Assembly: GCA_016844625.1 (NCBI GenBank)
Contig: JAERMN010000100.1
Coordinates: 1-8,814, forward strand
Length of the DNA stretch: 8,814 nt
From: Deltaproteobacteria bacterium
GTDB taxonomy: Bacteria; Desulfobacterota; Binatia; UBA9968
Direction of reading: 5' to 3'
The translations under genes and the position numbers were made by a program. Positions 1 through 5,663 of this stretch are shown here, piece after piece. Below the pieces are notes generated by a model. It searched no databases, was not told the DNA's origin, and saw only the letters and a program-made list of their open reading frames with translations. Positions within the stretch are counted from its first letter, which is position 1; each line of letters opens with the position of its first letter.

Positions 1-1026
1 AAGGCGCTGCTCAATCCGGCGAGCTTGGAAAAATTTCTCACCGAAAAAATGAACACTCTCGGCACCGCCGGCTGCCCGCCGTATCATTTAGTATTTGTCA
101 TTGGCGGCACGTCGGCTGAGGCGTGCTTGAAGACCGTGAAGTTGGCATCGACCGGCTACCTTGATCATTTGCCGACCAGCGGTAACGTGCATGGCCGCGC
201 CTTCCGCGATACAGAGACCGAAAGTCGCATGCTTGAGCAGGCTTACAAGTCCGGTTACGGCGCGCAGTTTGGCGGAAAATATTTCGCCTTGGACCTTTGC
301 GTCATTCGCTTGCCGCGCCACGGCGCGTCATGTCCGGTCGGCATGGGCGTTTCTTGCTCGGCGGATCGCAATGTCAAAGGCAAGATCAACAAGGATGGCA
401 TCTGGCTGGAAGAGCTAGAACGCGAGCCGGGCCGACTCATTCCAGAAGATTATCGTGGTAAGGTGGCGAGCAACGTCGTCAAAGTCGATCTCAATCGGCC
501 GATGGCAGAGATTCTGGCGCAGCTAACCAAGTATCCGGTGACGACGCAATTATCGCTAACCGGGACGATGATCGTGGCGCGCGACATCGCTCACGCGAAA
601 CTCAAAGAGCGTTTAGATAAAGGTGAGAGGCTGCCGCAGTATCTCAAAGATCATCCGATTTATTACGCTGGACCGGCGAAGACGCCGGAGGGATTACCGT
701 CAGGTTCTTTCGGTCCGACCACGGCGGGGCGCATGGATTCCTATGTCGAATTGTTTCAATCCTACGGTGCGGCGCTGATCACCTTGGCGAAAGGAAACCG
801 CAGCCAGCAGGTGACCGATGCGTGTAAAAAATATGGCGGCTTCTATATCGGCTCCATCGGCGGGCCGGCGGCGATCCTCGCCAAGGAGAACATCAAAAAA
901 GTTGAAGTGTTGGAATATCCCGAGTTAGGAATGGAAGCGGTCTATAAAATCGAAGTGGAAGATTTTCCGGCGTTTATTCTGGTCGACGATAAAGGCAACG
1001 ACTTTTTTAAACAAATCCTGCATTAA
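1..1026 (+). CDS. Class I (Fe-S) fumarate hydratase, 5'-truncated by window edge
   Basis: Fumarase of the oxygen-sensitive [4Fe-4S] class (FumA/FumB type), which interconverts fumarate and (S)-malate in the TCA cycle in the cytoplasm. The reading frame is open to base 1 and gives the last 341 residues of a protein that is normally about 500-550 long. Two of the three cluster cysteines are visible: Cys25 of the fragment in GTAGCPPYH (codon 73-75) and Cys119 in GVSCSADRN (codon 355-357). Their 94-residue spacing equals that of the last two ligands in the family (C224/C318 in E. coli FumA, from memory). The C-terminal domain has [11 protein letters not shown] with the catalytic-type Thr240 and Arg244, then AKGN with Lys264, at the spacing expected from the Leishmania enzyme. 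The first cysteine and the true start lie upstream of the window; the TTG at 25 is internal. The stop TAA at 1024-1026 is followed after one base by a strong hairpin. A tartrate dehydratase-like substrate cannot be fully excluded. Confidence 0.95.
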   Translation, partial: KALLNPASLEKFLTEKMNTLGTAGCPPYHLVFVIGGTSAEACLKTVKLASTGYLDHLPTSGNVHGRAFRDTETESRMLEQAYKSGYGAQFGGKYFALDLCVIRLPRHGASCPVGMGVSCSADRNVKGKINKDGIWLEELEREPGRLIPEDYRGKVASNVVKVDLNRPMAEILAQLTKYPVTTQLSLTGTMIVARDIAHAKLKERLDKGERLPQYLKDHPIYYAGPAKTPEGLPSGSFGPTTAGRMDSYVELFQSYGAALITLAKGNRSQQVTDACKKYGGFYIGSIGGPAAILAKENIKKVEVLEYPELGMEAVYKIEVEDFPAFILVDDKGNDFFKQILH

Positions 1027-1027
1027 T

Positions 1028-1072
1028 GGCCCTATTCTCCGCGCATGCGGGTTACGCGCTGGGAATAGGGCC
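1028..1072. terminator. Strong hairpin between convergent stops, likely bidirectional terminator
   Basis: The 10-base arms GGCCCTATTC (1028-1037) and GAATAGGGCC (1063-1072) pair perfectly. The stem extends inward through a G-T pair, a C-G pair, one C/T mismatch and four more pairs (1041-1044 with 1056-1059), leaving an 11-base loop. It lies one base after the fumarase TAA and six bases from the TAG (1079-1081) that closes the second domain of the opposing lipoprotein gene. There is no U-run directly after the stem on either strand, so it is not a textbook intrinsic terminator. It could stop transcription less efficiently or protect 3' ends. Confidence 0.6.
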
Positions 1073-1078
1073 TGTATC

Positions 1079-1291
1079 CTATAGCAAGTTTATCAGTTCA
1101 AAGCGATTTTGCTGGGCAAATTTACCCTCGAGACGTACGCCTTCAGCCTTGCGTCGACGATTGAAGCGGTCACTTACGGCACGCGATGGGTTTGACGGCA
1201 GCTCGACACCTATCGCCCGATTATTCGGGCCTCTTACTTCGAAGGTAGCACCGCCAGCGTCGATCGCCTCGACTCTGCCGTCGAAGGATTC
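1079..1291 (-). pseudogene. Stranded C-terminal domain of the lipoprotein gene, after an in-frame TGA
   Basis: Directly downstream of the TGA at 1294-1292, the same reading frame stays open for 70 codons to a TAG at 1081-1079. It encodes a domain starting ESFDGRVEAID and ending NRFELINLL. It aligns with residues 216-285 of the intact paralog at 2081-2938 over 70 positions without a gap, with about 35 identities by hand count. Many differences are conservative (D/E, V/I/L, K/R), for example FEVRGPNNR against FELRGPSNR and SDRFNR against SERFNR. I see no ribosome binding site or good start after the TGA, so separate translation is unlikely. The piece is either the dead end of a gene broken by a recent nonsense change, part of a readthrough product, or intact coding sequence hit by one base-call error. 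It is only about 50% identical to its paralog, so preservation of the frame argues against old decay. Confidence 0.75.
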
Positions 1292-1660
1292 TCATCGTCC
1301 TCCAGCGCCACCGCTAATTGCTAGGGAGATTACCGTGATCGTGTCCGCAGTGGGGTTGGTAGCGTTGATATCCCTGGCTACGAGTTCTATATAATCGCCG
1401 GGTTGGATGTTTTGTACGGGGTAGTCGCGGTCACGGTACCGCACGCGGGTCTGAGCGTTGTGATAGAAAGCGACTGCGCGACGATCGTCACCTTCAAACA
1501 GGATTGAGCTATAGCGGGGATCGTTTCTTTGAACGGTGCCGCGAAGACTATTCCGGGAGCCACCATAACCACCGAATCCGTTATGACCAAACTCGTGGCA
1601 ACCGGCCAATACTAAGATTGCTAATAGGAAAAATCCGAACATGGACTTTTTAGTTTTCAT
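1292..1660 (-). CDS. Short DUF5666/OB-like lipoprotein, probably truncated by a premature TGA
   Basis: A 122-residue envelope protein of unknown function. The start ATG at 1660 has a strong Shine-Dalgarno, GGAGGAG (1671-1665), four bases upstream. The N-terminus is a lipoprotein signal: MKTKK, a hydrophobic stretch (residues 7-19), then a good lipobox LAGC with Cys21. Cys21 is followed by HEFGHNG and a Gly/Tyr-rich linker to about residue 38. Residues 39-115 form one beta-rich domain (LRGTVQRNDPRYSS, then TRVRYRDRDYPVQNI, then GD) that closely matches domain 2 of the neighbour at 2081-2938, so the two genes are paralogs. This copy lacks domain 1, and its third domain lies beyond an in-frame TGA in the same frame (bases 1079-1291). 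The intact gene would be 1079-1660, 193 codons. A good sigma70-type promoter lies at 1687-1715. DUF5666 is my family assignment by pattern, not by search. Confidence 0.8.
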   Translation of the reverse strand: MKTKKSMFGFFLLAILVLAGCHEFGHNGFGGYGGSRNSLRGTVQRNDPRYSSILFEGDDRRAVAFYHNAQTRVRYRDRDYPVQNIQPGDYIELVARDINATNPTADTITVISLAISGGAGGR

Positions 1661-1686
1661 AATTCTCCTCCGTGGCGAGTGTTAAA

Positions 1687-1715
1687 ATCATACCTAACAA
1701 AGCATTGACTGACAA
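1687..1715 (-). promoter_or_regulatory. Sigma70-type promoter of the short lipoprotein gene
   Basis: On the minus strand TTGTCA (1715-1710, 5 of 6 to the -35 consensus) is followed by a 17-base spacer and TATGAT (1692-1687, 5 of 6 to the -10 consensus). Transcription would begin near 1680 and give a leader of about 20 bases carrying the GGAGGAG site. A working-quality promoter and ribosome binding site suggest the TGA-interrupted gene is still expressed, or was until recently. Confidence 0.65.
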
Positions 1716-1751
1716 GCTTTTATTTGACGCTTATATCGACGGAGAATTCAA

Positions 1752-1970
1752 TTGTCTACGCCAAATTCCAAGAATGTCTCAAGTTTCAGGATTGTTTATG
1801 CGGGTTGACCTGGAAGCTATCGGCTGATTTTGGTGGCGTCAACGGCAATGGCGATCGGCTACTTGTTTGATGCCGATTGGCTAAGCGGCTTTGGCGCAGA
1901 AAGCATCTCTATGGGGATTCTTGTCCGGCGAATCATCCGCGCATATGGACTCTGGCGGAGAGGACTCTAG
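1752..1970 (+). pseudogene. Possible small membrane protein frame with one in-frame TGA
   Basis: Bases 1661-2017 hold no uninterrupted gene. The best candidate is a 72-codon plus-strand frame starting at TTG 1752, seven bases after GGAG (1741-1744), and ending at TAG 1968-1970, broken once by TGA at 1806-1808. The part after the TGA has a hydrophobic stretch (LILVASTAMAIGYLF) and a basic tail (VRRIIRAYGLWRRGL), which would fit a one-pass membrane peptide. I recognise no family. A stop-free run of 53 codons can occur by chance, and there is no convincing promoter on this strand. The remaining bases 1971-2017 show nothing I can name. Confidence 0.2.
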
Positions 1971-2017
1971 CGGCAAATTCTTATAATAGGTTGTAATTCC
2001 AACTGCGGAAGCCGGGT

Positions 2018-2067
2018 TAAACAAAGACGCCCCCGTACCTAGCGCTCAGCCAGGCACGGGGGGTGTC
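2018..2067 (-). terminator. Rho-independent terminator of the three-domain lipoprotein gene
   Basis: On the minus strand an imperfect GC-rich stem (arms 2067-2052 and 2040-2026; run GGGGGG against CCCCC, one bulge and one mismatch) with an 11-base loop is followed directly by TTTGTTTA (2025-2018). It begins 13 bases after the TAG stop at 2083-2081, as expected for an intrinsic terminator of that gene. It separates the longer lipoprotein gene from the shorter one, so the two are probably transcribed independently. Confidence 0.8.
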
Positions 2068-2080
2068 GCATCAAGATATT

Positions 2081-2938
2081 CTAGCGGAAGTTTTCCAGCT
2101 CAAAGCGGTCCTGGTTGGTAAATCGTCCATCGATACGGACAGTCTCCCCTTCGCGCATGCGATTGAATCGTTCGCTAATAGTGCGCGGTGGATTGTATTG
2201 CAGATTGACCACCACCAACCGATTACTCGGACCGCGTAGTTCGAAGAGACCGCGGCGAGTGTCGACATATTCGACTCGCCCTTCGAGGGTTTCCAAGCGG
2301 CCCAAACTAGCACCCGTGGGACCGGTTCGGTCCTGAGCGGTCGAGGTAACCGTGATTAGTTCTGCGGTCGGCGTTTGCTGGTTACGGTCCCTGGTCCGGA
2401 CGTCGACAACGTCCCCGGCCTGAATGTTTTGCACTGGGTAGTCGCGGTTTCGGTAGCGTACTCGGGTTTGGGCGTCATAGTAGAAGGCGACTTGGCGCTT
2501 GTCATTGGTCTCCATCACCATGGAGCTATAGCGCGGGTCGTTTCTTTGCACCGTGCCGCGCAGCACTCCGGTAGCACCGCTGTAGACTCGGTTCTGAACG
2601 CTATCCCTGACGGTGACAAGGTCGGTATAAAGCCGGCCATTGCGATCTTGTGTGCGCATTGCAACTTGATCCCCCGGCTCCAGATTGGACACCGCGTAGT
2701 TGCGCTGTTGATAAACGACTCGCGTATTATTGTCGTAGCGGACCACCGATGTGCGTCCCGAGTCGGCGCGGATTTCGATTTCTAACGCCCGCGTGTCGAC
2801 GTATTGGATCTCGCCGGTGATATTGCTGCTGCTAACGCTGCCATAATCGCCTGGCCCATCATGGCCAAGCTCGTGGCAACCGGCAAAAGCCAGGAGCGGG
2901 AATATCAGCAATCCAAGCAACCTTTGCGTTGTTTTCAT
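2081..2938 (-). CDS. Three-domain DUF5666/OB-like lipoprotein
   Basis: A 285-residue predicted lipoprotein of unknown function, probably anchored in the cell envelope. The start ATG at 2938 follows GGGAGG (2949-2944) after five bases. The signal peptide runs from MKTTQR through a hydrophobic core to FAGC with Cys21; Phe at -3 is not the classic lipobox residue. Cys21 is followed by HELGHDG, nearly the same as in the paralog. Three tandem beta-rich domains follow: about 40-117, 126-204 and 215-285. Domains 1 and 2 share the pattern TRVxYxxRxYxVxN, GDxV and RTxDRN. Domains 1 and 3 share YVDTR followed by alternating hydrophobic residues. This suggests growth by internal duplication of a small beta-barrel (OB or DUF5666-like) unit. 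The paralog next door has only domains 2 and 3. An intrinsic terminator follows. Upstream, TATATT lies at a -10-like distance but I see no matching -35 box. Confidence 0.85.
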   Translation of the reverse strand: MKTTQRLLGLLIFPLLAFAGCHELGHDGPGDYGSVSSSNITGEIQYVDTRALEIEIRADSGRTSVVRYDNNTRVVYQQRNYAVSNLEPGDQVAMRTQDRNGRLYTDLVTVRDSVQNRVYSGATGVLRGTVQRNDPRYSSMVMETNDKRQVAFYYDAQTRVRYRNRDYPVQNIQAGDVVDVRTRDRNQQTPTAELITVTSTAQDRTGPTGASLGRLETLEGRVEYVDTRRGLFELRGPSNRLVVVNLQYNPPRTISERFNRMREGETVRIDGRFTNQDRFELENFR

Positions 2939-3185
2939 TCTTGCCTCCCTAGGTTTTCGATAAATATAGACCCGTCGGTTCCGTGTCGCCTATTTGGACG
3001 ATCAATTGACCCTTTGGCTTCACCAAGTTTAACATAATCCGCAAACCTGAGTAAGTATCTACGACTTAGATCCGCAATGGCTCGGCCTTCCAAGCGCCCA
3101 CCGTCGCTCGTAATCCAACGAAACTAACTATTTGACGCTTGACGGCGAATGGAGTTACTTTGGCGAACACGATTCTATTCGTTGC

Positions 3186-3190
3186 GGAGG
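3186..3190 (+). promoter_or_regulatory. Ribosome binding site fixing the amidohydrolase start at 3198
   Basis: GGAGG seven bases before ATG 3198. The frame is open upstream to a TTG at 3132, but that codon has no such site, and family homology begins right after 3198 (IDADAHV). The ATG is therefore the better start. Confidence 0.85.
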
Positions 3191-3197
3191 ATTTATC

Positions 3198-4208
3198 ATG
3201 CCTACGATTGATGCTGACGCCCATGTGATCGAGAGCGAAGAGACTTGGAGCTACATCGAGAATGAAAAGCTTAGACCATTTCTAGTCACACCTGGTGGCG
3301 CACGGCCGCAGAATTGGTTGATCGATGGGCGGGTGTTTCACCGCGGCGTTAACTTTGACCGTCACCTGCCTATCGAAATCTGTGAAATGCGCGACATCAA
3401 AGGCCGGCTCCGACATATGGACGACCTCAACATCGACGTCCAAGTGCTTTATCCATCGCTGTTTCTTCGTCCGCTCACAGCCAAGGCAGAAGTCGAGAAT
3501 GCCATCTGCCGGAGCTACAACCAATGGCTGGTCGATATTTCGGCCAAGGGCGAGGGGCGGCTTCGCTGGATCGCGGTGGTGCCGGTGATCGACATGGCCA
3601 GCACGGTCGCCGAAGTTGAGTTCGCTAAATCAAATGGCGCCTGCGGCATCTTCATGCGCGGATTGGTAGACGACAAGCGGCTCAGCCATCCGTACTTTTT
3701 TCCGCTTTACGAGGCTGCCGAGAAAGCCCAGCTGCCGATTTGTGTTCATGCGTCTACCGGTAACTTCGACTGGGTGCAAATGTTCGACGGCGAGAGCGGC
3801 TTCATGCGCTTCAAAGCGCCGGTGCTGTCGGCATTTCACGCCATTGTTCATGACGGCGTGCCGAAGAAGTTTCCCAAACTCAGATTTGGCTTCATCGAGG
3901 TGCGCGCCCAGTGGGTGCCGTACATGGCGGTGGAAATCGCGCGCCGCTTGGACCGGGCCGACAATACGGTGGCGCGCAACTTGATTCGCGACAATCATGT
4001 TTACGTCGCCTGCCAGACCGACGACGATCTGCCCTATGTGCTGAAATATTCCGGGGAAGACAATATCGTCATCGGCTCGGACTACGGCCACAACGATACG
4101 TCATCGGAAATCGCCGCGCTGCGGACGATCAAGGAGAAGGGCGAAGTCGAGCCGCGCATCATCGACAAGATTCTCTACGACAATGCCAAAGCACTGTACG
4201 GAATCTGA
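3198..4208 (+). CDS. Amidohydrolase-2 family metal-dependent hydrolase/decarboxylase
   Basis: A 336-residue cytoplasmic TIM-barrel enzyme of the amidohydrolase superfamily (Pfam Amidohydro_2), the clan of ACMSD, gamma-resorcylate decarboxylase and 2-pyrone-4,6-dicarboxylate hydrolase. Visible markers are the N-terminal IDADAHVIE with Asp7 and His9 at the first-strand metal site, His184 in CVHAST, and Asp295 in GSDYGHND near the C-terminus. It also has EMRDIKGRLRHMDDLNID, typical of this family. The first metal motif is D-x-H rather than H-x-H, resembling the E-x-H of decarboxylase members. FGFIEVRAQWVPY occupies the place where ACMSD-type enzymes have a second histidine. Length is normal for the family. 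It is convergent with a second, distantly related member at 4301-5383. The reaction cannot be assigned; decarboxylation or hydrolysis of an aromatic or dicarboxylic acid is inferred from the clan and the nearby binding proteins. The promoter is unclear: two TTGACG boxes at 3132 and 3139 lack a good -10. Confidence 0.9.
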   Translation: MPTIDADAHVIESEETWSYIENEKLRPFLVTPGGARPQNWLIDGRVFHRGVNFDRHLPIEICEMRDIKGRLRHMDDLNIDVQVLYPSLFLRPLTAKAEVENAICRSYNQWLVDISAKGEGRLRWIAVVPVIDMASTVAEVEFAKSNGACGIFMRGLVDDKRLSHPYFFPLYEAAEKAQLPICVHASTGNFDWVQMFDGESGFMRFKAPVLSAFHAIVHDGVPKKFPKLRFGFIEVRAQWVPYMAVEIARRLDRADNTVARNLIRDNHVYVACQTDDDLPYVLKYSGEDNIVIGSDYGHNDTSSEIAALRTIKEKGEVEPRIIDKILYDNAKALYGI

Positions 4209-4217
4209 GGGGGATAT

Positions 4218-4296
4218 GGAGTGATGGAGTACTGGAGTGGTGGGTTTCGGAATATTCCGGAATCACTACTCCATGACTCCAACACTTCATCACTCC
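4218..4296. repeat. Long imperfect inverted repeat between convergent amidohydrolase genes
   Basis: Outer arms GGAGTGATG (4218-4226) and CATCACTCC (4288-4296) pair perfectly. Inner arms with TGGAGT and ACTCCA also pair. At the centre lies the 12-base palindrome CGGAATATTCCG (4248-4259). The element fills nearly the whole gap between TGA 4208 and the opposing TGA at 4303-4301. Both arms consist of GGAGT(G/A)-type units or their complement. It probably acts as a bidirectional transcription stop or mRNA-stabilising hairpin. It may also belong to a dispersed intergenic repeat family. Confidence 0.7.
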
Positions 4297-4300
4297 GATT

Positions 4301-5383
4301 TCAAAGATTGTACAATTGCGCCGCGTTCTCGCCCATGATTTTCGCCTTTAACCCATCGCTTAAATCCGTCCGCTGCATCACTTCTTCGACGGTGTGGGGA
4401 AATTTCGAGTCGCTGTGGTTGTAGTCGGTGGCGAAGATTAAGCGCTCGGCGCCGACAAATTCGGCGACGTAGGGCAACATCTTTTCTTCCATCTCAAAGG
4501 CATAGAACATCTGGCCGCTCTTCATGTATTCGCTCGGCGGTTTGGTCAGCCAGGGTACTGTCGGCTGGAGAATCTCATAGTGCTCGTCCAACCTCTCCAT
4601 CCAGTAGGGAACCCAGCCGCAACCCGCTTCCATGAAGGCGAATTTCAATTTAGGAAAACGTTCGAGCAGGCCGCCGCAGACGACGCACAGCGCGGCGATC
4701 ATCTGTTCGAATGGATGCGCCATCGCATGGGTATAGAGAGGGTGATCGAAACGTTCCGTGGCTGCCGGCACACCGTCACCCGCGCCGACGTGGATGCACA
4801 CTGGGACATTCAAGCGCTCGGCCTCGGCGAAAAACGGATAGAGGTCGGAATCGTCCAAGTTTTTCTTCGACGCCGATATCGGCGGTGTGGCGACGGCGAC
4901 GATTTTTAGTTCTTGGACGGCGCGGCGCAGTTCTTTAACCGCTTCGACCGGATCTTGGATCGCGACTGCGGCGACGCCCTTGAGCCGGCGCGGGTCGGCT
5001 TTGCAGTAGCCGGCGAGCCAGTTGTTGTAAACTCGCGCAACCGCGCAGGCCAAATCTTTGTCTTCAACAAACGGCAAGCTTAAGAACGGCGATGTGCCGA
5101 AGAGCACGGCGGTGTCGATGCCTTCAAGGTCCATGTCTTTCAGACGCTGCACGGGATCGGTCATACCAGTGGTGGGCTGCGGATGACGGCTGCGCGGGGC
5201 GCCGACGAAGCTACATGCTTTGCCGACCGGTTTGGGTGTGAGTTTGCCTTCCATCATGATGAAGGTAAAGCCGCGGTTGTCTTTGACTGCGCGCGGCGCG
5301 CGATCGCGATAGGGCGCGTCAATCAAATCCGCCCAGGGGATGTCCCGTTCCAATACGTGGCCGTCGGCATCGATAATGCGCAT
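4301..5383 (-). CDS. Amidohydrolase-2 family metal-dependent hydrolase/decarboxylase (second copy)
   Basis: A 360-residue enzyme of the same superfamily as the convergent gene at 3198-4208, but divergent in sequence. The ATG at 5383 is chosen because GGAGA lies seven bases upstream and the family N-terminus starts at once (MRIIDADGHVLERD). A longer frame back to 5515 adds residues with no family match. Markers are Asp7 and His9 of D-x-D-x-H, His198 in VCIHVGAG, Asp320 in FATDYNHSD, FMEAGCGWVPYWMERLDEHY before the last barrel strands, and the C-terminal NAAQLYNL. These fit a metal-dependent hydrolase or decarboxylase with one catalytic metal. The substrate is unknown. The gene may be the last of a minus-strand unit with the binding proteins at 5664-7741, but the 280-base gap and a possible own promoter (5427-5454) leave that open. 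Confidence 0.9.
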   Translation of the reverse strand: MRIIDADGHVLERDIPWADLIDAPYRDRAPRAVKDNRGFTFIMMEGKLTPKPVGKACSFVGAPRSRHPQPTTGMTDPVQRLKDMDLEGIDTAVLFGTSPFLSLPFVEDKDLACAVARVYNNWLAGYCKADPRRLKGVAAVAIQDPVEAVKELRRAVQELKIVAVATPPISASKKNLDDSDLYPFFAEAERLNVPVCIHVGAGDGVPAATERFDHPLYTHAMAHPFEQMIAALCVVCGGLLERFPKLKFAFMEAGCGWVPYWMERLDEHYEILQPTVPWLTKPPSEYMKSGQMFYAFEMEEKMLPYVAEFVGAERLIFATDYNHSDSKFPHTVEEVMQRTDLSDGLKAKIMGENAAQLYNL

Positions 5384-5390
5384 GGGGGTT

Positions 5391-5395
5391 TCTCC
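5391..5395 (-). promoter_or_regulatory. Ribosome binding site fixing the start at 5383
   Basis: GGAGA on the minus strand, seven bases before ATG 5383. It sits in the word CTGGAGAAACC, which is repeated before the start at 6689, so two genes of this block share nearly the same translation signal. This supports 5383 over any upstream in-frame start. Confidence 0.75.
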
Positions 5396-5426
5396 AGCTT
5401 TCGGTAAAAATGTTTCCGCGAGTATC

Positions 5427-5455
5427 ACTATCAGAAACCGCCGTTGATGCTCAAC
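5427..5455 (-). promoter_or_regulatory. Weak candidate promoter with an overlapping inverted repeat
   Basis: On the minus strand TTGAGC (5454-5449, 4 of 6) is followed by a 16-base spacer and GATAGT (5432-5427, 4 of 6). The small perfect inverted repeat GTTGA-TGC-TCAAC (5443-5455) covers the -35 box, as an operator would. The signals are weak and could be chance. If real, they would drive the amidohydrolase gene at 5383 separately from the binding-protein genes. Confidence 0.3.
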
Positions 5456-5542
5456 AGCGAAGCGAATGTCCCGCGAGAACTGAGCTTTCGAGATATCGTC
5501 GGCAGGCAGAAGCAAAGCGATGGGTATCGCGGAGTCTATCCT

Positions 5543-5561
5543 GAGCCCCGCCGAAGGGCTC
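5543..5561. repeat. REP-like hairpin GAGCCC...GGGCTC
   Basis: GAGCCC (5543-5548) and GGGCTC (5556-5561) form a perfect 6-base stem around CGCCGAA. The wider word TCCTGAGCCCCGCCGAAGG resembles a dispersed intergenic palindrome that I recall from many environmental bacterial genomes (CCTTCG-C-GGGCTCAGG). It lies in the 280-base gap between the amidohydrolase and binding-protein genes, which holds no gene I can support. Membership in a repeat family is from memory, as only one copy is in this window. Confidence 0.5.
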
Positions 5562-5606
5562 CATCCATCCTACGGGGAAGTGTCCGAGAATTCTTCCAAG
5601 ACGTAA

Positions 5607-5639
5607 GGTGGGTGGAGGCGCTTGGCGCAGATACCCGCC
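5607..5639 (-). terminator. Composite hairpin after the NMT1-type gene, possible terminator
   Basis: GGTGGGT (5607-5613) pairs with ACCCGCC (5633-5639), including one G-T pair. Inside, GCGC (5618-5621) pairs with GCGC (5625-5628) around TTG. The hairpin lies 25 bases beyond the TGA at 5666-5664 on the minus strand. There is no U-rich tail, so a role as terminator is only tentative. Confidence 0.3.
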
Positions 5640-5663
5640 GTCGCAATCAATTCGCATCCCTCG

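Noticed and set aside
1026..1394. Plus-strand frame of 122 codons after the fumarase gene
   Set aside because: It is antisense to the lipoprotein domain that aligns with the intact paralog, and its matching antisense frame in the paralog (2115-2336) shows only the mirrored similarity. It also runs through the hairpin at 1028-1072.
1982..1987. Perfect TATAAT on the plus strand
   Set aside because: No -35 box lies 15-19 bases upstream, and transcription would run straight into the terminator and the antisense of the lipoprotein gene.
1721..3140. Shared 12-base word TATTTGACGCTT at 1721-1732 and 3129-3140
   Set aside because: The similarity does not extend convincingly on either side. Both contain a TTGACG box but neither has a good -10 at the right distance, so chance is the simpler explanation.
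3630..4091. Minus-strand frame of 153 codons inside the plus-strand amidohydrolase
   Set aside because: It is fully antisense to a well-supported family gene, has no family resemblance of its own, and exists because of GC-rich codon use.
5451..5657. Minus-strand 68-codon frame in the gap upstream of the amidohydrolase
   Set aside because: Much of its translation comes from the REP-like palindrome (PFGGAQDRLRD type sequence), and no ribosome binding site or homology is apparent.
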